From: Achromobacter sp. MFA1 R4
GTDB taxonomy: Bacteria > Pseudomonadota > Gammaproteobacteria > Burkholderiales > Burkholderiaceae_B
Assembly: GCF_900156745.1 (NCBI RefSeq)
Contig: NZ_LT707065.1
Span: 4,402,001 to 4,466,000, forward strand
Direction: 5' to 3'
DNA: 64,000 nt
In this document: positions 43,774 through 55,800 of the stretch, piece by piece
Layout of the letters: each line of letters begins with the position of its first letter
Position numbering within the stretch: the stretch's first letter is position 1
Notes under the pieces: model-generated
What the model saw: only the letters and a program-made list of their open reading frames with translations
Told to the model about the DNA's origin: nothing
Database searches by the model: none
Translations under genes and position numbers: made by a program

Positions 43774-45300
43774 TCAGTCCACACTGGCGTTCACGAAGCG
43801 GAAGCGGATGTCTCCCGGAACCTCCAGGTTCTTCACGCGCTTGTTCACGCCCACGATCGTGTTCAGGCTGTACAGCGGCAGCTCCAGCGCCTGGTCGGCG
43901 ACGTACGCGGCGATCTCCTGCAGCATCGCTTCACGCTTCTTCACGTCGTAGACGGTACGCTGCGCTTCCAGCATCTGATTGAGCTTGGCGTCGTTGTCGT
44001 ACGGGTTCCACTTCTGGCCCGAGTGGTACATCAGGTACGCGGTGTTGTCGTAGTCGTACGTCCAGCCGCCCCACTGGTTCTGCCACATCTCGCCGGTCTT
44101 GCCGCCGGGGATGATGTCGTTGAGCAGCACGCCGGTTTCGTAGGGCTTGATGGTGGCGCGCACGCCCACGCCCTGCAGGTAGCCCGACACGGCCTGGGCC
44201 ACTTCGCGGAAGTTCGAATCGCTGCCGCGCACGTCGATCTGCACCGTGGCGCCCGGCTTCACGCCCGCGGCGGCCAGCAGCTTCTTGGCTTCGGCGGGGT
44301 TGAAGGGCAGGGGCTTTTGCTCGGGGTTGTAGCCGAACGACTGCGGACCCTGGAAGCTGGCGATGGTCTTGGCCTGGCCCAGCAGCAGCTGCTTGACGAT
44401 GGCGTCGCGATCGACCGCCATGATCAGCGCACGGCGCACGTCGCGGCTCTGCGTGATGCCGTTCTTGGTGTTGTAGCGCAGCGCGAAGGCCACCGGACCA
44501 CCCGTCGAGATGACATCGGCATTGCCCGACTTCTTCACGGTTTCGATCAGGCCCAGCGGGATCAGCGTGGCGATGTCGATGCGGCCGGCCTGCAGCTCGG
44601 CGACCTGCGTGCCCGGTTCACCGATGAAGCGGTACACCACCTTGTCCAGCTTGGGCTTGCCGCCCCAGTAGTCGTCGTTGCGCGCCAGCGTCACGTTGAC
44701 CTTGGGCTGGTAGCTCTCGAACTTGAACGGGCCGGTGCCGACCGGGTTCGTGTTGAAGAAATCCTCGCCCTTTTCCTTGATGTACTTGGGCGGGACGATC
44801 ATCGCGCCGTAGCCGGCCAGCTTGGTGAGCAGCACCGGATCGGGCTGCTTCAGGATGAAGTCCACCGTGTACTCGTCCACCACCTTGACCTCGCCGATCG
44901 AGTCGTAGTTGGACTTCTGCGGACCCTTGGCGCCTTCCGCGCCCAGCAGGCGCTCGAAGGTGAACTTCACGGCCTCGGCGTTGAAGGGCTCGCCGTTATG
45001 GAACTTCACGCCTTCGCGCAGCTTGAAGCGCAGGCGCTTGTTGTCGTCCTGGTATTCCCAGCTCGTGGCCAGGCCCGGCTGCAGCTTCAGGTCCGCGCCG
45101 CGCATGGTCAGGCCGTCGTACAGGTTGCTGCCGACCGAGCCCCAGAACGTCACGAAGGTGTCGATCGGATCCCAGCTTCCCGGATCCTGGTTGATGGCGA
45201 CGTTGAGCGTGCCGGCGGCGTGCGCCGTCGAAAAGGGCAGCGCGGCGCCCAGCGCCAGGGTCAGGGCGGTGGCGGTGAAAGTGGTGCGTAGGAACTGCAT
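43774..45300 (-). CDS. ABC transporter substrate-binding protein (peptide/glutathione type, SBP_bac_5)
   Basis: A 508-residue periplasmic binding protein. Signal peptide about residues 1-28 (AHAAGTLNV). Family motifs are LRFKLREGVKFHNGEPFNAEAVKFTFERLLG near residue 95 and RALIMAVDRDAIVKQLLLGQA in the middle. ADVISTGGPVAFALRYN and the final VKNLEVPGDIRFRFVNASVD also match dipeptide/glutathione-binding proteins (GsiB/DppA type). It lies between the fused ATPase (51-base gap) and the permeases in the minus-strand operon, with REP-like repeats right after its stop. Confidence 0.92.
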   Translation of the reverse strand: MQFLRTTFTATALTLALGAALPFSTAHAAGTLNVAINQDPGSWDPIDTFVTFWGSVGSNLYDGLTMRGADLKLQPGLATSWEYQDDNKRLRFKLREGVKFHNGEPFNAEAVKFTFERLLGAEGAKGPQKSNYDSIGEVKVVDEYTVDFILKQPDPVLLTKLAGYGAMIVPPKYIKEKGEDFFNTNPVGTGPFKFESYQPKVNVTLARNDDYWGGKPKLDKVVYRFIGEPGTQVAELQAGRIDIATLIPLGLIETVKKSGNADVISTGGPVAFALRYNTKNGITQSRDVRRALIMAVDRDAIVKQLLLGQAKTIASFQGPQSFGYNPEQKPLPFNPAEAKKLLAAAGVKPGATVQIDVRGSDSNFREVAQAVSGYLQGVGVRATIKPYETGVLLNDIIPGGKTGEMWQNQWGGWTYDYDNTAYLMYHSGQKWNPYDNDAKLNQMLEAQRTVYDVKKREAMLQEIAAYVADQALELPLYSLNTIVGVNKRVKNLEVPGDIRFRFVNASVD

Positions 45301-45351
45301 GGTCGCCTCCAGGGACGGGGAATCGGGTCGGACCGACGGATAAAAAGGGGT

Positions 45352-47205
<1,854 letters not shown>

Positions 47206-47214
47206 CGTGGATTC

Positions 47215-47727
47215 TCACAGCGAGGTGGCGGCGCGGGCGGCCTGGTCGTACAGGCCCGAGAGGGCGCGCAGGGTATTGGCCAGTTGATGGCTGGCCTCAT
47301 CCGCGGCGGGGGAGTCGATGAAGGGCTTGACGAGGCATTGCTCGCGCACTTCGGCATAACGCTGGATCGCGGCCGCGCCAGCGTCGGTCGTGGTGTAGAT
47401 CACTTCCTTGCCGGTCTTGGCGCTTTGCACCACGCCCAGCCGTTCCAGCTTCTTCAGCGAATAGTTGACGAGGTGCGTGTCTTCGACATTCAGCGTGAAG
47501 CAGATGTCCGCCAGCTTCTTGCCGCGGCCGCGGTGGAACACGTGGTTGAGCACCAGGATGTCCAGCGACGTCAGCTCGGGCAGGCCCGCACAGGCCATGC
47601 ACCGCACCATCCAGCGATTGAAGGCGTGCGACGCGATGATCAGGCCGAATTCGACTTCGGACAGTTCGGGCGCGGACGAAGCCAGATGGGAAGAGGAAAC
47701 GATGGCGTCCCGGACGGATACAGGCAT
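47215..47727 (-). CDS. MarR-like winged-helix regulator
   Basis: A 170-residue DNA-binding protein of the MarR type. The helix-turn-helix region is LTSLDILVLNHVFHRGRGKKLADICFTLNVEDTHLVNYSLKKLERLGVVQSAK, with the wing strands KTGKEVIYTTTDAG. The N- and C-terminal helices should form the dimer. The ATG at 47727 is used; a longer reading from 47829 adds 34 non-conserved residues. It is the first gene of the peptide-uptake operon and so probably represses it in response to a peptide-related signal. It diverges from the TpsB gene. Confidence 0.87.
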   Translation of the reverse strand: MPVSVRDAIVSSSHLASSAPELSEVEFGLIIASHAFNRWMVRCMACAGLPELTSLDILVLNHVFHRGRGKKLADICFTLNVEDTHLVNYSLKKLERLGVVQSAKTGKEVIYTTTDAGAAAIQRYAEVREQCLVKPFIDSPAADEASHQLANTLRALSGLYDQAARAATSL

Positions 47728-47944
47728 GGGGCAGACAGGCAAAAGGACGGATCGACGATAAAACGTTGGCGAATTATTGATGATTTGTTGATTTAGGGGA
47801 CATACGGGATAACCCGGAGTGGGGCGCATTTTCGGATTGTTCTGATTTTTGTCGGGGTGGGCGGCCGTCTACAAAGCCAGCGGCTCCGCGGGGCGGCATG
47901 CGACAGCACGCAGCTCCATCAAAAAACGTCCGAAGAATGCGTGC

Positions 47945-49834
47945 ATGCAACAAATAAAGCGAATCCGATTCGTCGTCGAACAGATAAGACAGATAAGACA
48001 GATAAGGCAGATAAAACAGTTAACTGGGTTGTGCCTTCGAGCAGGGGAATTGCCGAAAGCAGGGTTGCTGGCCGACCGAGCGCCCCGCAGGCGGCGCCTT
48101 AGCGGATGTTCGGGTGCGCCCTGTCGTGCGGCTAGGCTCTGGCCGTTGCAGTGGACCGTCATGTTGTGTGCGGTGGCGGTCGGCGGGCCCGCAGTGGCGC
48201 AGACGGCGCCGGACGCCGTGCTTCGGGCCACGGAACTCCTGCGCCGGCAAGAACAGGAAGTCGATGCCCAGCGCGCCCGGGCCGCCGAGCGCCCCGACGC
48301 GCTGTCCTCCTCGCCCGCGCAGCGCGCGCGCGGGCTTGATCTTCCAACCGAAACCCCTTGCTTCCCTTTGCGCGAAGTCGCCTGGGAAGGCGCTTCGCCT
48401 CCCCGCGAGCTGGCCCTGGCTGCCCAGGACGTCGTCGGACAGTGCGTGGGCGGGCAGGGGTTGCGCGCCCTGCAGGAACACCTGATCGGTCGGCTCATCG
48501 ACAATGGCCAGGTCACTGCGCGCGTCGTGGTGCCGGAGCAGTCCCTGGCGGCCGGCACCGTCACGCTGCGCTACCTGCCCGGCCGCATTTCGGCCGTCAA
48601 GGGGGAGGGAACCGTCGGCTGGTGGCGCACCGCGCTGCCCACGGGACCTGGCGGCGAATTGAACCAGCGCGACCTGGATCAGGCGCTTGAAAACATCCGA
48701 CGCCTGGGCAGCCAGTCCGACGCGGCCATCGACATCGCGCCCGGTCCCGAACTGGGCGACTCCGACATCCTCATCAAGCCCGGAACGGGCAAACGCTGGC
48801 ATGGCTACCTGGGCGGCGACAACGGCGGCATGGACAGCGTCGGCAAGTACCAGATCAACGCCGGGCTGACCCTCGACTCGCCGCTCTTCCTGTACGACCA
48901 GTTGTCGGTTTCCTGGAACAACAACGCCCACTGGCGCGACGCGCAATCCCACACGCGTGCGGCGTCCATCAACTACAGCATTCCCTTCGGCTACTGGACC
49001 TTCTTCACAGGGGCCAGCAAGTCCACCTACCGCCAGACTGTCGCGGGCTTCGAAGATCCCATCATCTATGGCGGCACCACCAAGCAGATCCAGGCGGGCG
49101 TATCGGTCGTGCCGTATCGCGGCACGGCCTACAAAGGCAACCTGTCCGTGAGCGTGTTGCGCAAGCGCACAGAAAGCACGTTGAACGACGTTTCCATCGA
49201 CGTACAGCGCCGCGACGTCACCGGCTATGAAATCGGCGTCGGGCATCGCCACTACGTGGGCCAGGCCGTGCTGGACATCGGTGGTGGCGTGCGGGGCACG
49301 CTGCCGCAGTTCTCCGACCAGCCCGGCTACGTCTACGGCGACCCGGACTGGAACGGCCGCAGCACCCTCTACACCGCCAACGCCGGCCTGTACCTGCCCT
49401 TCAAGGTGGCGGACCAGCCCTTCGCCTACCAGGCCAACTGGCAGATCCAGCACGCCAAGACCGCCATCGTGCCCGCCGACTACTTCACCATCGGCAACCG
49501 CTACGCCGTGCGCGGCTTCGACGGGCAGATGACGCTGGCCGCCGAAGACGGCTGGACATTGCGCAATGACCTGTCGTGGAACCTGGATGCGGTGACCGGC
49601 CTGCCCGGGCAGCAGCTCTACGCCGGCCTGGACGTGGGACGCGTGGGTGGCCCATCCGCCGCCTACCTGTCCGGCCGCACGCTGGTCGGGGCTGTCGCCG
49701 GGGTCCGCGGCCGTTTCTCCATTCCCTACGTCAATGCCAGCTATGACCTGTCGGCCGGCTGGCCGCTGAAGAAACCCGAATCGCTCGAAACCGCATCCAC
49801 CGTCTTCGCGATGGCCGTGATGTTCGAGTTCTAA
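47945..49834 (+). CDS. TpsB outer-membrane transporter (FhaC/ShlB/CdiB family)
   Basis: A 629-residue protein that would secrete the adjacent exoprotein across the outer membrane. The signal hydrophobic stretch is near residue 75-90 (VMLCAVAVGGPAVAQ), and two POTRA domains follow (about 120-240). A ShlB-type beta barrel begins near the HGYLGGDNGG segment. The family's VRGF motif is in NRYAVRGFDGQMTLA, and the chain ends in a terminal Phe (FEF). The first about 70 residues, including four 9-bp in-frame repeats, are unlike usual TpsB leaders. A start further inside (for example near the Met of VMLCA) is possible, so the 5' end is uncertain. The gene is 25 bases ahead of the exoprotein gene. Confidence 0.9.
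   Translation: MQQIKRIRFVVEQIRQIRQIRQIKQLTGLCLRAGELPKAGLLADRAPRRRRLSGCSGAPCRAARLWPLQWTVMLCAVAVGGPAVAQTAPDAVLRATELLRRQEQEVDAQRARAAERPDALSSSPAQRARGLDLPTETPCFPLREVAWEGASPPRELALAAQDVVGQCVGGQGLRALQEHLIGRLIDNGQVTARVVVPEQSLAAGTVTLRYLPGRISAVKGEGTVGWWRTALPTGPGGELNQRDLDQALENIRRLGSQSDAAIDIAPGPELGDSDILIKPGTGKRWHGYLGGDNGGMDSVGKYQINAGLTLDSPLFLYDQLSVSWNNNAHWRDAQSHTRAASINYSIPFGYWTFFTGASKSTYRQTVAGFEDPIIYGGTTKQIQAGVSVVPYRGTAYKGNLSVSVLRKRTESTLNDVSIDVQRRDVTGYEIGVGHRHYVGQAVLDIGGGVRGTLPQFSDQPGYVYGDPDWNGRSTLYTANAGLYLPFKVADQPFAYQANWQIQHAKTAIVPADYFTIGNRYAVRGFDGQMTLAAEDGWTLRNDLSWNLDAVTGLPGQQLYAGLDVGRVGGPSAAYLSGRTLVGAVAGVRGRFSIPYVNASYDLSAGWPLKKPESLETASTVFAMAVMFEF
47981..48016 (+). repeat. four 9-bp repeats in the TpsB leader
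   Basis: Four units of CAGATAAGA or close variants lie in tandem. Since 9 is a multiple of 3, copy-number change would add or remove Q-I-R residues without shifting the frame. The AT-rich codons (ATA, AGA) are rare in this genome. The tract is inside the uncertain TpsB leader, so it may instead lie in the untranslated region. Confidence 0.7.
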
Positions 49835-49859
49835 ATCAGATGTTGCTCATCAGGTGCGC

Positions 49860-52800
49860 ATGATGTCCAAGCTCCGTTCATTGATTGTCTGGTCCCTCGT
49901 CTATACGCAGGTCTGGACGCCCGTGCTGGCGCAGACCCTGCCGATTTCAGTCGACAAGGGCGTGTCCGGCCCGAAGCCTGTCGTGGGCATCAGCAACGGC
50001 GTTCCCGTCGTCAACATCGCGCCGCCCTCGGCCGGAGGCGTCTCCAACAACCGCTACACCCAGTTCAACGTGGGCCCGTCGGGCGTGGTGCTGAACAACA
50101 GCGGCGGCGCCAGCCAGACGCAGCTTGCCGGCCAGGTGGCCGGCAATGTCATGTTGGGCAACCAGCGCGCCACCACCATCCTGAACCAGGTCACCGCGCC
50201 CAATCCGTCGCAACTGATGGGCACGCTGGAAGTCGCGGGCAACCGGGCCAACGTCATCGTGGCGAACCCGGCGGGCATTACCTGCAACGGCTGCGGCTTC
50301 CTGAACTCGGACCGCGCGACCCTGACCACCGGACGGCCCCAGGTCGGGCCTGACGGCAGCATCGCGCTGGAGGTGGCCGCGGGCAAGATCCGCGTCGAAG
50401 GCGAGGGCCTGAACGGAACCAGCGCCAGTCAGGTCGACCTGATCGCCCGCACCCTGGAAATCAACGCGGGCGTCTGGGCCGATCGCCTCAACGTGACGGC
50501 GGGCGCCGCGCGCGTGGATTATGCGACCGGCGCGGCGTCGGCCCAGGCGGGCGAAGGCCCGGCGCCCGAGGTGGCGCTGGACACCGCCGCGCTGGGCGGC
50601 ATGTACGCCAACAGCATCCGGCTGATCGGCACCGAGGCCGGCGTGGGCGTCAACGTGGGCGGCAACCTGGTGGCCCTGACCGGCGACCTGCAGGTCAGCG
50701 CGTCGGGTGACGTGCGCATCGCGCCCAGCGCCGCCATCCAGGCGGCGCGCGATCTGCGCCTGGCGGCCGGGCGCGATCTGGCCGTGGACGGCGTCGCGCA
50801 GGCTGCGGGCGGCGTCGCGCTTTCGGCAGGACGCGACGCCCAGATCCGGGGCGCGGTCGGCGCCGGCGGGTCAGTCGATGTGGACGCTCCTGGCGACGTG
50901 ATTGTCGCCGCGCAAGGCGCCCTGCAGACCCAGGGCGCGCTTCGCGTAACGGCCGGGAAGGACCTGACGCTGGGCGGTTCCCTGCTGATGGGCGGCCAGG
51001 ACGTGCGCATGGAATCCGGACGCCATGTGCGGATCGGCGGCGATGCGTCCACGCCGGGCGCGACGCCGCCGGTCATCGGCGGCTCGGGCTCCGGGCCCGA
51101 GGCGGGCGGCGAAACGCCGTCGGGGGGCGCGGGGGCAGGAAGCGGCGCTGGCGCGGGCGGTCCGGCCACGGACGGCGGGGCGTCTGGCGCCTCCGGGGGC
51201 GCGGCGCAGGCCGGCGCCGATTCGAGCGGGCTGGTGACCGCCAAAGGCGGCATCGCCCTGAAGGCCGGGCGCGACATGACGCTGCCCGCGCAGGTGACGG
51301 CGGCCGGCGCGCTGCATGCGCAGGCGGGCGCGGACCTGACCACGGGCGCCACCGCCCAGTTGCAGTCGGGCGGACCGGCGACGATACGCGCCGGCGCGGA
51401 CCTGCGCGTGGGCGGCCTGGTCGGCGCGCGCGGCGACGTGTCGCTGATGGCGGGACGCGACGCCCAGGTGTCCGGCAAGGGCGCGGCCACGGGCCGCCTC
51501 GCCATGGACGCCGAGCGCAACCTGCGCCTTGACGCGCCCGCGCAATGGGACGCCGAAGGCGCCGTGGCCGCAAATGCCGGCGGCGACATGGCGCTGGCCG
51601 GCGCGCTGCGCGCCAACGGCGAGACGGCCCTCACGGCCGGCGGCAGGCTGGCGATCGACGGCGCGGTCTCGGCCGCGTCCGGCGGCCTGAACGTCTCCGC
51701 AGGCGGCGATGTGTCCGTGGGCGCGCAGGCGCAGGTGGCCGCGGCCGGCCCCGTCGGCCTGAACGCCGGCGGCGATCTGCAAAGCTTCGGCAAGGTCACG
51801 TCGCTGAAAGACCTGTCGCTGCAGGCGGCGCGCAACCTTTCGCTGGACGGCGAGACGCTCGCCACCGGCGATCTGCGCTTGCAGGCGGGCCAGGCCCTGG
51901 CTGCGGCTTCCGCGTCGCGGCTGCAAGCGGACGGTTCGGTGACGGCTGCCGCGGGCAATGCATCGCTGGCGGGCCTGCTCATCGCGGGCCAATCCGTGCA
52001 AGTGAACACGCGGGACGGCCTGCACGTGGACGGCACGATGCTGGCCGACGCAGGCACGCTCAAGGCCGTCAGCGGCGGCGACATGACGTTGGGCAGCGAC
52101 AGCGTGCTGCAGGCGGGCCGGCAACTGGACGCGCAGGCCGGCGGCAAGCTGCTGGCGGACGGCACCCTCTCCGGTGAAACAGACATCCGGCTTGCCGCGG
52201 GGACCCACGCCGAACTGAATGGCACCACGGTCGCCAACGGCGCCCTGCGCGCCGAAGCCGGCGCGGACCTGACCATCGGACAGGCCGGCCTGGCGCAAGG
52301 CAGCAGCAAGCTGTTCCTGGGCGCGGGCCGGGACCTGCGCGTGGCGGGGACGGCAGGAACCGCGGACATGGGGCAGGGGGCCGAGGGCTTTCTGCAGGCC
52401 CAGGCGGCGCGGGACTTCTTCGTAACCGGCGTCGTGACGGCGGGCACGCCCGCCAGCCTGTCCGCCACGCGCAACCTCGGCATCGACGGCACGGTGGCGG
52501 CGCTGGCGGGCGGCCTGACGGCACACGCCGGCGCGCAGTTGCGCGTCGGCGCAGCGGGCCGCATGCAGGCCGCGCAGAACCTGACCGCCCGATCCGGCGG
52601 TGACCTGGACTCGGACGGCGTCATTGTCGCGGGCGGCGGCCTGACGCTGGCGGCCACGGGCGATGCGCGCCTGGGCGGCACCGCGGCCGCGCTGGGCGAC
52701 ACCGCTGCGGGCAATCTGCTGCTGGGCGGACGCGATGTGACCATCAAGCAGGGCGGGCAAGTGCAGGCTGCGGGAACGCTGGCGGCGCAAGCCGGGCGGG

Positions 52801-55800
52801 ATCTTGTTGCCGCCGGCGCGCTCGCCTCGGTGGAAGACATGATGCTGACCGCCGCGCGCGATGCGCGCGTGGATGGCACGGCGGCCAGTGACGCGAACCT
52901 GTCGCTGACCAGCCGCAACGTGGCCGTGGGCGCGGCGGGCCTGGCGCAAGCCGCCGGCACGCTCGCCGCCACGGCGCAAGGCACGCTGCTCGCCGCAGGC
53001 AGCATGCTGGCGGGCGTCACGCAGACGCTCACGGCCGGCGACGACATGACCGTGGACGGCACCGTCGCGGCATTGCAGGGCGACCTGACGCTGGAAACGC
53101 TGCGAGGCAATCTGGTCCTGGGCGCCGCATCGAACCAGCAGGCGGGCGGGGCGCTGGCCGCCACCGCCGGCGGCGCGCTGCAAGCCTTGGGATCGGCCGC
53201 CGCCGGGCAAGGGCTGGCGCTGCGCGCGGGCACGGACGCCACGCTGGGCGGCATCGCCGCCGCGCAGGCCGGCAACGTCGCCGTCATCGCCGACCGGAAT
53301 CTGACAACCACTGCCGACGCCCGCATCCAGGCCGCCGACGCCATCGACCTGCAGGCAGGCGGCGCGCTGCAGAACGCCGGCATTCTGTCGGCCGCAGGCG
53401 CAGCCACGCTGCTGGCGGGAACCACCCTCGACAACACCGGTTCGGTGCTGGCGGGCGGCGACGCCAACGCCACCGCATCGGGTGCGCTCAGCAACGCCGG
53501 CCGCTTCATCGCGGGCGTCGGCGAAGACGGCGCGCTCAGTCTGCCGGGCAGCGTCAAGCTGACCGCCGCCTTCATCACCCACCCTGGCGTCAGCGCGGCC
53601 GGCAAGGACATGACCCTGTCTGCGGGCGGCATGGACCTGTCCGCCGGCAACCTGTCTTCCATCGGCAAACTCGCGCTGGCCTCGCCTGGCGACATCGCCA
53701 CGCGCAACGCCGTGCTGCACGGCGGCAGCCTCGGCATCTCCGCCGCCACCCTCCGCAACCAGGGCGGCAAACTGACGTCCGCCGGCGACGCCGTGCTGAA
53801 ACTGGGCGGCGAACTCGACAACGCCACCGGACTGATCGCCGCCGCCGGCAAGGTGCAGATCGAAGCGGCCCGCATCGGCAACGCCGCCGGCACGCTGGCG
53901 GGCGGGGACCTGACCCTGGCCACGGCCGGCGCCGTCGACAACCGCGGGGGCCTCATCCAGGCCGACGAAACCCTGACCCTGAACGCCGCCAGCCTGGACA
54001 ACAGCGCCACGCTGACCGCCGCTTCCGCCCCACCCAAGGGCGTGCTGGGCAAGCTGGTCACCATCGTTGCCGACCGCGTCAACAACCAGGGAGGTTCCCT
54101 CAGCGCCAGCCAGGACCTCACGATCGCCACCGGGGAACTGGACAACGCCGGCGGCGAAGTCGCCGCCCAGCGCAACGCGACGATAGACGCCGCACTGCTC
54201 AAGAACAGCCAGGGCAAGGTGATGGCGGGCGAACGCCTCGCCATCATGATCCAGGCCCTGCAAGGCCTGGGCGCCCTGCAATCCGCGCAGGACCTGTCCT
54301 TCACCTACACGGGCTCGCTCAGCCAGACTGGCGACATCGCCGCCGGCCGCGACCTGAGCATGTCCGTCGGCGGCGCCATGGACAACAGCGCCACCGTCAG
54401 CGCCGGCCGCGACCTGACCATCACGGCCGCCTCGCTCAACAACCAGGCCAGCGGCGAGCTGCTGGCCGGGCGCAACAACACCATCAACGTCACCAACGGC
54501 CTGACCAACTCGGGCCTCATCGACGGCGGCGTCACCAACATCACCGCCGGCCGCGTCGACAACTTCGGGCGCATCTACGGCAATAGCCTCTCGATTCGCG
54601 CGGGCGAACTGGTCAACGGCGCGGGCCCCGGCGGCGGCGCCGTCATCGCATCGCGCGGCGACCTGGATCTGGGCATCGGATCGCTCGTCAATCGCGAGCA
54701 TGGACTGATCTACGCAGGCGCCGACCTGCGCATCGGCGGCGCGCTGGATACGAACGGCCAGGCCATCGGCCAGGCCGTATCGCTGCTGAACGCGTCGGCC
54801 ACCATCGAAGCAGCGGGCAATGCGGCAATCTCGGCCGCGTCGCTGCAGAACGTCAACACCAACTTCGTCAGCCAGACGTTGCCGGTTCTCACGGTCCCCA
54901 AACTGTACGTGACGCCGGAGGGGTCGACGGACATGTACGACATGGAAACCAACTGGTTCTGCGACCAGGTAACGCCCATGTGCGGCAAGGTTCCCGAATG
55001 GTTGGACGACGATCCCGAGCGCCGCTTCCTGTTGCCTTCGGACAAGTATCCCGCGTCGCGTTATGGGCCGCCGTTTGATTACGTGCCGAGCAAGAAAGGC
55101 CGGGCTGGCGAGACTGCGCCCATCCCTGTCACCTTCACCCCCCAGACCGTTGCGTGTTCGGGAGGAGACAACGGCGGCGATTGTTGGGACGTTCCTGAGT
55201 CGTTCTTCTACAGCAACGATGCGCCAGTCTGGGCCGTTTTTGGCGTAACCCCGCCGTCCGGACCCATGCCGGTGTGGCAACCGCCGCTGCGCGAATGCTT
55301 TGGCGCGGAAGCGTGCGCGGCGGAGGCAGCGCGTCGCCAGGCATACGAAGATGCCTATGCAGCATTCCGAGCTCCGCACATCGAGCTGGACCAGCGCATC
55401 CGCGAATTCAACGCCGACTTCGACAGCCGTCTCGTAGGCACTTTCACCTACTACGAAGTCGAAGAAACCGTCACCGAAACCCGCACGGTGTCATCGGATC
55501 CCGCCAAGATTCTGTCGGGCGGGGCCATGACGCTTACCGGCACCGTCACCAACGACAAGAGCCAGATCGCGGCTGGCGGCACATTGTCGGTCAGCGGTCC
55601 CGCCATCAACAACATCGGCGCCGCAGGCGAGCGCGTCGTCGTCCGCAACGGCACCGCCACTGTCACCCAGGCCCGCGACAGCGACCGCAAGGAATACGCC
55701 AGCGCCTACACGCAAACCCTGGCCGCGGAATCCATCGAATTGCCTGTGGGCACTTCCGGCGGCAACCTGTCTGTTTCGCTCAGTGGCGGCGCGCCCGGCG

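Noticed and set aside
47981..48016. CRISPR-like repeat
   Set aside because: Only 9-base units without spacers; a simple tandem repeat.
50519..55379. Minus-strand open frames of 1261 and 1502 codons opposite the exoprotein gene
   Set aside because: Produced by the repeat composition of the exoprotein; low-complexity R/A/P-rich peptides without family features.
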